Shown here in pieces: positions 1 to 5,649 of a DNA stretch of 5,649 nt. Made by a program: the position numbers and the translations under genes. Origin of the DNA: Streptomyces violaceus (GTDB lineage Bacteria > Actinomycetota > Actinomycetes > Streptomycetales > Streptomycetaceae). Numbering within the stretch: position 1 is the stretch's first letter; every line of letters begins with the position of its first letter. The notes beneath the pieces are model-generated. The model made no database searches, was not told the origin of the DNA, and saw nothing but the letters and a program-made list of their open reading frames with translations. The stretch spans positions 80,162 through 85,810 of the forward strand of contig KL569109.1 of the NCBI GenBank assembly GCA_000715635.1, given 5' to 3'.

Positions 1-1
1 C

Positions 2-1156
2 GTCCCCACCGTGGGTTCCACCGAGACACCCGCCGTGCCCGGCAGCGACGTCGAGCTCACCATCGACCGCGACATCCAGTGGGCCGCCCAGAAGGCCATC
101 ACCGACCAGGTGAAGGAGTCCGCGGCCGACCGCGGCTACGTCATCGTCCAGGACACCCGCACCGGCCAGATCCTGGCCATGGCCAACTCACCCGGCTTTG
201 ACCCCAACGACCTGTCCGACGCCGACTCGGCCGCACTCGGCAACGCGGCCGTCCAGGACGCCTTCGAGCCCGGCTCCACCGCCAAGGTCATGTCGATGGC
301 CGCGGTCCTCCAGGAGAACACCGCCACACCGATGACCCACGTGGTCGTGCCCAACCGGCTGCACCGCGGCGACCGGCTCTTCAAGGACGACATCGACCAC
401 CCGACCTGGTACCTGACGCTCAACGGCGTCCTCGCCAAGTCGAGCAACATCGGCACCATCCTCGCCACCGGCCAGCTCGGCAAGACCCAGGCCCAGTCCA
501 ACAAGGTCCTCTACGACTACCTGCGCAAATTCGGCCTCGGCAGCTACACCGGCCTCGGCTTCCCCGGCGAGACCAAGGGCATCCTCGCCCCGCCCGACAA
601 GTGGTCGACCTCGCAGCAGTACACGATTCCTTTCGGCCAGGGCGTCTCCATCAACGCCATGCAGGCGGCGTCCGTGTACTCGACCATCGCCAACGGCGGC
701 GTCCGCGTCGAACCCACGCTCGTCCGCGGCACCAAGGGCCCCGAAGGCCGCTTCACCCCGGCCCCCGAGCCCAAGAAGAACAGGGTCGTCAGCGCCAAGA
801 CGGCGAAGACCCTCGCCCAGATGCTGGAGTCCGTCGTGGACGACGAGGAGGGCACCGGCACCAAGGCGCGCATCCCCGGCTACCGCGTCGCGGGCAAAAC
901 GGGCACGGCCAACCGCGTGGATCCGGCCACCGGCAAGTACCACGGCTATACCTCGTCGTTCGCCGGCTTCGCGCCCGCCGACAAGCCCCGCGTCACTGTC
1001 TACTGCGCCATCCAGAACGCCACCCAGGGCAGCTACTTCGGCGGCCAGATCTGCGGCCCCGTCTACAAGCGGGTCATGGAGTTCACACTGAAGTCCCTCC
1101 AGGTCCCGCCGACAGGAGCCAAAGCCGCGAAGCTGCCCGTCTCCTTCCAGAACTGA
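2..1156 (+). CDS. ftsI: FtsI (PBP3-type) septal peptidoglycan transpeptidase, C-terminal part
   Basis: Class B penicillin-binding protein that cross-links peptidoglycan stem peptides at division septa, with its catalytic domain outside the membrane. The frame is open at the left edge, so the cytoplasmic tail, membrane anchor and most of the N-terminal domain are missing; the GTG at 11 is internal, not the start. The whole transpeptidase domain is visible with its three motifs in order: S-T-A-K with the acylated serine at 275-277 and lysine at 284-286, S-S-N at 440-448, and K-T-G-T at 896-907. The protein ends soon after the domain (TGA 1154-1156) with no PASTA repeats, as expected for FtsI rather than PASTA-bearing PBPs. 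Position just before murE is the standard dcw order and supports FtsI over another class B PBP. In Streptomyces, ftsI is known to be needed mainly for sporulation septa rather than hyphal growth. Two cysteines (1004-1006, 1052-1054) lie in the last part of the domain. Confidence 0.95.
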   Translation, partial: VPTVGSTETPAVPGSDVELTIDRDIQWAAQKAITDQVKESAADRGYVIVQDTRTGQILAMANSPGFDPNDLSDADSAALGNAAVQDAFEPGSTAKVMSMAAVLQENTATPMTHVVVPNRLHRGDRLFKDDIDHPTWYLTLNGVLAKSSNIGTILATGQLGKTQAQSNKVLYDYLRKFGLGSYTGLGFPGETKGILAPPDKWSTSQQYTIPFGQGVSINAMQAASVYSTIANGGVRVEPTLVRGTKGPEGRFTPAPEPKKNRVVSAKTAKTLAQMLESVVDDEEGTGTKARIPGYRVAGKTGTANRVDPATGKYHGYTSSFAGFAPADKPRVTVYCAIQNATQGSYFGGQICGPVYKRVMEFTLKSLQVPPTGAKAAKLPVSFQN

Positions 1157-1207
1157 ATCCCGAGCCCTGATCAGCACCGAGCACCACCGAGCCACCAGGA
1201 CCGCCCC

Positions 1208-2863
1208 GTGACAACGATCACCCCCGACCCCGGGAACCAGAGCGCTGCCGCCACCTCACTTCGCCCGGAGGCGGGTACGCCCGGTACGCTCACCGCCGTG
1301 CCACACGCTGATCAGTCCCAAACCACCCAGAAGGGGCATCCCGTGACATACCCCGGGCCGCCCAGGCCGGTGCAGGTCTCCGCCACACCCCTCGCGGAAC
1401 TCTCCGATCAGCTGGGTGCCCCCGCGCCGGAGAGCGCCGCCGAGGTCACGGGCATCACCCACGACTCACGCGCCGTGCGCCCCGGCGACCTGTACGCCGC
1501 TCTCCCGGGCGCCCGGCTGCACGGCGCCGACTTCGTCACGCAGGCCGCCGGCCTCGGCGCGGCCGCCGTGCTGACCGACCCCACCGGCGCGGAGCGCGCC
1601 GCGGAGTCCGGGCTGCCGGTCCTCGTCGTCGACGACCCCCGCGCGCGGATGGGCGAGCTGGCCGCCACGATCTACGGCCACCCCGGCCGGGACCTGCTCC
1701 AGATCGGGATCACCGGTACCTCCGGCAAGACCACCACCGCCTACCTCGTCGAGGGTGGCCTGAAGACCGTCAGGTCCACCGGCCTGATCGGCACGGTCGA
1801 GATGCGCATCGGCGACGAGCGCATCAAGTCCGAGCGCACCACCCCCGAAGCCACCGACCTCCAGGCCCTGTTCGCCGTCATGCGCGAGCGCGGCGTCGAC
1901 GCGGTCGCCATGGAGGTCTCCAGCCACGCCCTGGTCCTCGGCCGGGTCGACGGCTGTGTCTTCGACATCGGCGTCTTCACCAACCTCAGCCCGGAGCACA
2001 TGGAGTTCCACTCCGGCATGGAGGACTACTTCCAGGCCAAGGCGCAGCTCTTCACGCCGAAACGCGGCAAACTCGGCGTGGTCAACGTCGACGACGAGTA
2101 CGGCCGCAGGCTGGCGAAGGAAGCCACCGTCCCGGTCGTCACCTACTCCGCTGAGGGCCACCCCGACGCCGACTGGCGCGCCGAGGACGTCGAGGTCGGC
2201 CAGCTCGACTCGACGTTCACCGTCATCGGCCCCAAGGGCGAGCGGATCAGCGCCAAGTCACCGCTGCCGGGCCCCTTCAACGTCGCCAACACCCTCGCCG
2301 CGATCGTCGCCCTCGCCGTCGCCGGCCTCGACCCGCAGGCCGCCGCCGACGGCGTCGCCGCCGTCCCGGGCGTCCCGGGCCGCCTGGAGCGCGTCGACGC
2401 CGGGCAGCCCTACCTCGCGGTCGTCGACTACGCCCACAAGACCGACGCCGTCGAGTCCGTGCTGCGCGCCCTGCGCAAGGTCACCGAGGGCAAGGTGCAC
2501 ATCGTCCTCGGCTGCGGCGGCGACCGGGACAAGACCAAGCGCGAGCCCATGGGCGCCGCGGCGGCCCGGCTCGCCGACACCGCCACACTGACCTCCGACA
2601 ACCCCCGTGGCGAGGACCCCCTCGCGATCCTCGCCACGATGCTCCAGGGCGCGGCCTCCGTGCCCGCGCACGAGCGCGGCGAGGTCCAGGTGTTCGAGGA
2701 CCGGGCCGCCGCGATCGCCGCCGCCGTCGCCCGCGCCGAACCCGGCGACACCGTGCTGGTCGCGGGCAAGGGCCACGAGCAGGGCCAGGACATCGCCGGG
2801 GTGGTCCGTCCCTTCGACGACCGCCAGGTGCTCCGCGAAGCCATCCAGAAGACCCAGGGATGA
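1208..2863 (+). CDS. murE: MurE, UDP-MurNAc-L-Ala-D-Glu:diaminopimelate ligase
   Basis: Cytoplasmic ATP-dependent Mur ligase that adds the third residue, diaminopimelate, to UDP-MurNAc-L-Ala-D-Glu. Numbered from GTG 1208 (551 aa): N-terminal UDP-substrate domain to about residue 160, ATPase domain with P-loop GTSGKTT at 170-176 (lysine codon 1727-1729), TTPE at 211-214, EVSSH at 236-240, the probable carbamylated lysine K278 in YFQAKAQLF, and a C-terminal domain with DNPR at 464-467, the signature of DAP-adding rather than lysine-adding MurE. The stereochemistry of DAP cannot be read from this; LL-DAP is expected from the genus. Start: the longest credible form is given. GTG 1208 has AGGA at 1197-1200. 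GTG 1343 (residue 46) has AAGGGG at 1331-1336, would give 506 aa, close to the usual size, and removes a Pro/Thr/Ala-rich segment with weaker third-position G/C bias (34 of 45 codons). I lean slightly to 1343 as the start of the folded enzyme. The TGA at 2861-2863 lies inside the first copy of a tandem repeat. Confidence 0.96.
   Translation: MTTITPDPGNQSAAATSLRPEAGTPGTLTAVPHADQSQTTQKGHPVTYPGPPRPVQVSATPLAELSDQLGAPAPESAAEVTGITHDSRAVRPGDLYAALPGARLHGADFVTQAAGLGAAAVLTDPTGAERAAESGLPVLVVDDPRARMGELAATIYGHPGRDLLQIGITGTSGKTTTAYLVEGGLKTVRSTGLIGTVEMRIGDERIKSERTTPEATDLQALFAVMRERGVDAVAMEVSSHALVLGRVDGCVFDIGVFTNLSPEHMEFHSGMEDYFQAKAQLFTPKRGKLGVVNVDDEYGRRLAKEATVPVVTYSAEGHPDADWRAEDVEVGQLDSTFTVIGPKGERISAKSPLPGPFNVANTLAAIVALAVAGLDPQAAADGVAAVPGVPGRLERVDAGQPYLAVVDYAHKTDAVESVLRALRKVTEGKVHIVLGCGGDRDKTKREPMGAAAARLADTATLTSDNPRGEDPLAILATMLQGAASVPAHERGEVQVFEDRAAAIAAAVARAEPGDTVLVAGKGHEQGQDIAGVVRPFDDRQVLREAIQKTQG
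1260..1290 (+). promoter_or_regulatory. possible internal promoter before murE GTG 1343
   Basis: TACGCT at 1285-1290 resembles the -10 box of a housekeeping-type actinomycete promoter. TTCGCC at 1260-1265 matches the TTGACA -35 consensus at three of six positions, with a 19-nt spacer. Transcription would begin near 1297, about 45 nt before GTG 1343, which fits only if that is the murE start. A 9-nt tandem arrangement repeats GGTACGC at 1274-1280 and 1283-1289, so a second TACGC box lies just upstream. This is a weak consensus match in GC-rich DNA and is inference only. Confidence 0.25.
1331..1336 (+). promoter_or_regulatory. ribosome binding site for the alternative murE start GTG 1343
   Basis: AAGGGG lies 6 nt before GTG 1343 and pairs well with the 16S rRNA 3' end, allowing one G-U pair. 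It matches better than AGGA at 1197-1200, which serves GTG 1208. It is the main sequence argument for starting MurE at residue 46 of the longest frame. Confidence 0.5.
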
Positions 2864-2889
2864 AAATCCAGAAGACCCAGGGGATGAAC
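2843..2889 (+). repeat. imperfect tandem duplication at the murE/murF junction
   Basis: Two head-to-tail copies of a 22-nt unit that begins ATCCAGAAG and ends GATGAA. Copy A is 2843-2864, followed by one extra A at 2865; copy B is 2866-2888 and carries one extra G (GGGG at 2880-2883 against GGG in copy A). Copy A encodes the last murE codons and contains its TGA. Copy B is untranslated, fills nearly all of the 28-nt murE-murF spacer and carries the murF ribosome binding site. Both length differences lie in A or G runs, consistent with replication slippage or, less happily, with sequencing error. Confidence 0.9.
2879..2883 (+). promoter_or_regulatory. ribosome binding site of murF
   Basis: AGGGG ends 8 nt before GTG 2892, a good spacing for a streptomycete gene. 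It lies in the second copy of the junction repeat and helps fix GTG 2892 as the murF start. The ATG at 2884 and TTG at 2890 are in another frame. Confidence 0.6.
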
Positions 2890-2891
2890 TT

Positions 2892-4307
2892 GTGATCGCC
2901 CTCTCCCTCGCCGAGATCGCAGAAGTCGTCGGCGGGCAGACGCACGACATACCGGATCCGTCCGTCCAGGTCACCGGCCCGGTCGTCCGGGACTCCAGGG
3001 AGGCGGGGCCGGGCAGCCTGTTCGCCGCCTTCGCCGGCGAGCGCGTGGACGGACACGACTACGCGGCGGCGGTCGTCGAGGCGGGAGCGGTGGCCGTGCT
3101 CGGCACCCGGCCCGTCGGCGTGCCCGCGATCGTCGTGGACGACGTCCAGACGGCCCTCGGCGCCCTCGCGCGGCACGTCGTACGACGTCTCGGTGCCACG
3201 CTCGTCGCCCTCACCGGCTCGGCGGGCAAGACCAGCACCAAGGACCTCATCGCGCAGGTCCTCCGGAGCAAGGCGCCGACGGTGTTCACGCCCGGCTCGC
3301 TCAACAACGAGATCGGGCTGCCGCTGACCGCGCTCAGCGCCACCGAGGAGACCAGGTTCCTCGTCCTGGAGATGGGCGCCCGCGGCATCGGGCACATCCG
3401 CTACCTCGCCGATCTGACGCCCCCGAAGGTCGGCCTCGTCCTCAACGTCGGCAGCGCCCACATCGGCGAGTTCGGCGGCCGTGAGCAGATCGCCCAGGCG
3501 AAGGGCGAGCTCGTCGAGGCCCTGCCGTCCGAGGCTGAGGGCGGGACCGCCGTCCTCAACGCGGACGACCCCTACGTACGGGCCATGGCCGCCCGTACGA
3601 AGGCGAAGGTGATCTTTTTCGGAGAGTCCGGCGAAGCGGACGTTCGCGCCGAGAACGTGCGACTCACGGACACCGGGCAGCCCTCGTTCAGGCTTCACAC
3701 ACCCTCCGGTGCAAGTGACGTGACCATGCGCCTGTACGGTGAGCACCACGTGTCGAACGCGCTCGCCGCGGCCGCCGTCGCCCACGAACTGGGCATGTCC
3801 GCAGACGAGATCGCCGTGGCGCTCTCCGAGGCGGGCTCCCTCTCCCGCTGGCGGATGGAGGTCACCGAGCGCCCGGACGGCGTGACGATCGTCAACGACG
3901 CCTACAACGCGAACCCCGAGTCCATGCGAGCCGCTCTGCGCGCGCTCGCGGCGATGGGCAAGGGGCGGCGGACCTGGGCGGTGCTCGGCAAGATGGCCGA
4001 GCTCGGGGACGAGGCTCTCGCCGAGCACGACGCGGTCGGACGGCTCGCCGTCCGGCTCAACGTCAGCAAGCTCGTCGCGGTCGGTGGCAGGGAAGCCGCC
4101 TGGCTGCAACTGGGCGCATATAACGAGGGTTCGTGGGGTGAGGAGTCGGTGCACGTGTCCGACGCACAGGCGGCGGTCGACCTGTTGCGCAGCGAGTTGC
4201 GCCCGGGGGACGTCGTACTCGTGAAGGCGTCCCGTTCGGTCGGCCTCGAGAGCGTGGCGCAGGCGCTCCTCGAGTCCGGTGCCGAGGGTGAGGTTTCCGC
4301 CCGATGA
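2892..4307 (+). CDS. murF: MurF, UDP-MurNAc-tripeptide:D-Ala-D-Ala ligase
   Basis: Cytoplasmic Mur ligase that joins the D-Ala-D-Ala dipeptide to the UDP-MurNAc-tripeptide with ATP, completing the pentapeptide precursor. From GTG 2892 the product is 471 aa, near the usual family length. Visible in order: the N-terminal substrate domain with VVRDSRE at 31-37, P-loop GSAGKTS at 109-115, LNNEIGLP at 137-144, [10 protein letters not shown] at 160-169, NADDP at 223-227, and the C-terminal domain with [10 protein letters not shown] at 336-345, VLGKMAELG at 364-372 and [10 protein letters not shown] at 444-453. The NNEIG and DAYNANP motifs distinguish MurF from MurC, D and E. The reading frame stays open upstream to about 2607, but that stretch is the shifted frame of murE and is not coding for this gene. 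The 28-nt gap to murE is a repeat copy. The stop overlaps the mraY start by four bases (ATGA 4304-4307), which suggests translational coupling. Confidence 0.96.
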   Translation: MIALSLAEIAEVVGGQTHDIPDPSVQVTGPVVRDSREAGPGSLFAAFAGERVDGHDYAAAVVEAGAVAVLGTRPVGVPAIVVDDVQTALGALARHVVRRLGATLVALTGSAGKTSTKDLIAQVLRSKAPTVFTPGSLNNEIGLPLTALSATEETRFLVLEMGARGIGHIRYLADLTPPKVGLVLNVGSAHIGEFGGREQIAQAKGELVEALPSEAEGGTAVLNADDPYVRAMAARTKAKVIFFGESGEADVRAENVRLTDTGQPSFRLHTPSGASDVTMRLYGEHHVSNALAAAAVAHELGMSADEIAVALSEAGSLSRWRMEVTERPDGVTIVNDAYNANPESMRAALRALAAMGKGRRTWAVLGKMAELGDEALAEHDAVGRLAVRLNVSKLVAVGGREAAWLQLGAYNEGSWGEESVHVSDAQAAVDLLRSELRPGDVVLVKASRSVGLESVAQALLESGAEGEVSAR

Positions 4308-5398
4308 TGAAGCAGATCCTGTTCGCAGGAGTCATTGGCCTCTTCCTGACCCTGGTCGGCACCCCGCTGCTGATCAAGCTGCTCGCCCGCAAGGGCTACG
4401 GCCAGTACATCCGCGACGACGGCCCGCGCGAGCACGCCAGCAAGCGCGGTACACCGACCATGGGCGGTATCGCCTTCATACTGGCGACGGTCGCCGCGTA
4501 CTTCCTGGCCAAGGTGATCACGGGGTATCTGGACCCGGAGGCCGACGCGGCACCGACTTTCTCGGGTCTGCTGGTGCTCGGCCTGATGGTCGGCATGGGC
4601 CTGGTCGGCTTCCTCGACGACTACATCAAGATCGTCAAGCGGCGTTCGCTGGGGCTGCGGGCCAAGGCGAAGATGGCCGGCCAGCTGACCGTCGGTATCG
4701 CCTTCGCGGTGCTGTCGCTGCAGTTCGCGGACAACCGCGGCAACACCCCGGCGTCCACGAAGCTGTCGTTCATCACGGACTTCGGCTGGACGATCGGACC
4801 CGTGCTGTTCGTGGTCTGGGCGCTGTTCATGATTCTCGCGATGTCGAACGGCGTGAACCTGACCGACGGTCTGGACGGTCTGGCGACCGGCGCCTCGGTG
4901 CTCGTCTTCGGCGCCTACACCTTCATCGGCGTCTGGCAGTTCCAGGAGTCCTGCGCCAACGCGCAGACCCTGACCAACCCGGGCGCCTGCTACGAGGTGA
5001 GGGACCCCCTCGACCTCGCCGTGGTCTCCTCGGCGCTGATGGGTGCCTGCCTCGGCTTCCTGTGGTGGAACACCTCGCCGGCCAAGGTCTTCATGGGGGA
5101 CACCGGTTCGCTCGCCCTCGGCGGTGTGCTCGCCGGCCTCGCGATCTGCTCCCGCACCGAGCTGCTGATCGCCATCCTCGGCGGCCTGTTCGTCCTGATC
5201 ACCATGTCCGTGGTGATCCAGGTCGGCTCCTTCCGCCTCACCGGGAAGCGTGTCTTCCGGATGGCGCCACTCCAGCATCACTTCGAACTCAAGGGCTGGT
5301 CCGAAGTGCTCATCGTGGTCCGCTTCTGGATCATTCAGGGCATTTGTGTAATCGTCGGACTGGGCCTCTTCTACGCAGGATGGGCAGCGGACAAGTGA
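4304..5398 (+). CDS. mraY: MraY, phospho-N-acetylmuramoyl-pentapeptide transferase
   Basis: Integral membrane enzyme that transfers phospho-MurNAc-pentapeptide from the UDP precursor to undecaprenyl phosphate, forming lipid I; target of tunicamycin- and muraymycin-type nucleosides. The 364-aa product shows about ten hydrophobic segments (roughly 4-25, 52-70, 86-104, 125-142, 163-180, 195-213, 236-255, 268-283, 285-306, 335-358). The cytoplasmic loops hold the family motifs: [12 protein letters not shown] at 44-55, DDYIK at 105-109 with both conserved aspartates, [10 protein letters not shown] at 185-194, [12 protein letters not shown] at 263-274 with the third catalytic aspartate D266, and [11 protein letters not shown] at 322-332. 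The first ATG of two in tandem is chosen because GAGG at 4290-4293 lies 10 nt before it; ATG 4307 would shorten the protein by one residue. The gene overlaps murF by ATGA and murD by GTGA. Cysteines 217 and 229 lie in the predicted extracytoplasmic loop between segments 6 and 7. Confidence 0.97.
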   Translation: MMKQILFAGVIGLFLTLVGTPLLIKLLARKGYGQYIRDDGPREHASKRGTPTMGGIAFILATVAAYFLAKVITGYLDPEADAAPTFSGLLVLGLMVGMGLVGFLDDYIKIVKRRSLGLRAKAKMAGQLTVGIAFAVLSLQFADNRGNTPASTKLSFITDFGWTIGPVLFVVWALFMILAMSNGVNLTDGLDGLATGASVLVFGAYTFIGVWQFQESCANAQTLTNPGACYEVRDPLDLAVVSSALMGACLGFLWWNTSPAKVFMGDTGSLALGGVLAGLAICSRTELLIAILGGLFVLITMSVVIQVGSFRLTGKRVFRMAPLQHHFELKGWSEVLIVVRFWIIQGICVIVGLGLFYAGWAADK

Positions 5399-5649
5399 CC
5401 TCCTCGGAGCCTTTCGACTTTCAGGGCAAGCACATCACCGTCGCCGGGCTCGGCGTCTCCGGCGTCCCGGCGGCCAAGGTGCTGCACGGCCTCGGCGCGA
5501 TCGTCACGGTCGTCAACGACGGCGCCGACGAGCGCGCCCGGGCGCAGGCGGCCGAGCTGGAGGCGCTCGGCATCACCGTGCGCCTCGGCGACGGCGACAC
5601 CCTGCCCGAGGGCTCCGAACTGATCGTCACCGCGCCCGGCTGGAAGCCG
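5395..5649 (+). CDS. murD: MurD, UDP-MurNAc-L-Ala:D-Glu ligase, N-terminal part
   Basis: First 85 codons of the cytoplasmic ligase that adds D-glutamate to UDP-MurNAc-L-Ala. The frame is open at the right edge, so the ATPase and C-terminal domains are absent. What is visible is the Rossmann-like N-terminal substrate domain: a short leader, then [10 protein letters not shown] at 14-23 with the glycine-rich turn typical of MurD, and [10 protein letters not shown] at the end, matching the family's position of a conserved APG/SPG turn. GTG 5395 overlaps the mraY stop as GTGA (5395-5398), a usual coupled start in this operon. ATG 5380 is in frame and would add five residues (MGSGQ), but has no well-spaced ribosome binding site, since its only purine run, AGG at 5377-5379, abuts the ATG. 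It remains possible. In the usual streptomycete order ftsW and murG would follow. Confidence 0.93.
   Translation, partial: MTSSEPFDFQGKHITVAGLGVSGVPAAKVLHGLGAIVTVVNDGADERARAQAAELEALGITVRLGDGDTLPEGSELIVTAPGWKP

Noticed and set aside
601..1170. 189-aa + strand frame inside ftsI
   Set aside because: Shifted-frame reading of the transpeptidase domain; Arg/Pro/His-rich and without a domain.
188..1195. 335-aa open frame on the - strand opposite ftsI
   Set aside because: Shadow of the ftsI reading frame; Gly/Ala/Val/Leu-rich with no domain or plausible start context.
1167..1315. CTGATCAG palindromes at 1167-1174 and 1308-1315, and CACCGAGC direct repeats at 1175-1182 and 1185-1192
   Set aside because: Too short and too few to argue for an operator or a terminator; no stable hairpin with a following U-run is present in the ftsI-murE gap.
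2363..2382. Short GTCCCGGGC tandem repeat in murE
   Set aside because: It encodes a normal PGVPG segment preceding the conserved GRLE region of Mur ligases; ordinary GC-rich codon repetition.
2607..2891. Upstream extension of the murF reading frame into murE
   Set aside because: The extension is Ser/Pro/Arg-rich shifted-frame translation of murE. Recognisable MurF sequence begins at GTG 2892, which has a well-spaced ribosome binding site.
2481..4154. 557-aa open frame on the - strand opposite murE/murF
   Set aside because: It lies antisense to two confidently identified genes, is rich in Arg, Gly and Ala with no recognisable domain, and is the long antisense frame expected from strong third-position G/C bias.
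3902..5281. 459-aa open frame on the - strand opposite murF/mraY
   Set aside because: Antisense shadow of murF and mraY; low-complexity His/Gln/Glu/Arg-rich product from reverse reading of membrane-protein codons, and no family motif.

Overview
The window is a stretch of the chromosomal division and cell wall (dcw) cluster of a high-GC actinomycete, almost certainly Streptomyces or a close relative. This rests on strong G/C bias at third codon positions, frequent GTG starts, the order ftsI-murE-murF-mraY-murD all on the + strand, and protein sequences that read as typical streptomycete members of each family. It looks like core genome. I see no mobile element, CRISPR array, tRNA or rRNA, and noticed no in-frame TTA (bldA-type) codon.

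Layout: (1) 2-1156, the C-terminal part of FtsI, the division-specific peptidoglycan transpeptidase, cut by the left edge. (2) 1157-1207, a 51-nt gap without an evident terminator. (3) 1208-2863, murE, whose start is uncertain: GTG 1208 or GTG 1343. The 135 nt between them could be an untranslated leader with a weak promoter-like sequence. (4) 2864-2891, a 28-nt spacer made almost entirely of a second, imperfect copy of the 3' end of murE. (5) 2892-4307, murF. (6) 4304-5398, mraY, overlapping murF by ATGA. (7) 5395-5649, the first 85 codons of murD, overlapping mraY by GTGA and cut by the right edge.

The genes form one pathway. MurD adds D-Glu, MurE adds diaminopimelate (LL-DAP is expected in Streptomyces) and MurF adds D-Ala-D-Ala to the UDP-MurNAc peptide. 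MraY then moves phospho-MurNAc-pentapeptide onto undecaprenyl phosphate to make lipid I. After lipid II is made, exported and polymerised, FtsI cross-links the strands at septa. The overlaps at the last two junctions point to one translationally coupled operon.

I found no new biological system. The most unusual sequence feature is the imperfect tandem duplication at the murE/murF junction. Secondary points are the murE start and possible internal promoter, and cysteine pairs in extracytoplasmic parts of MraY and FtsI.
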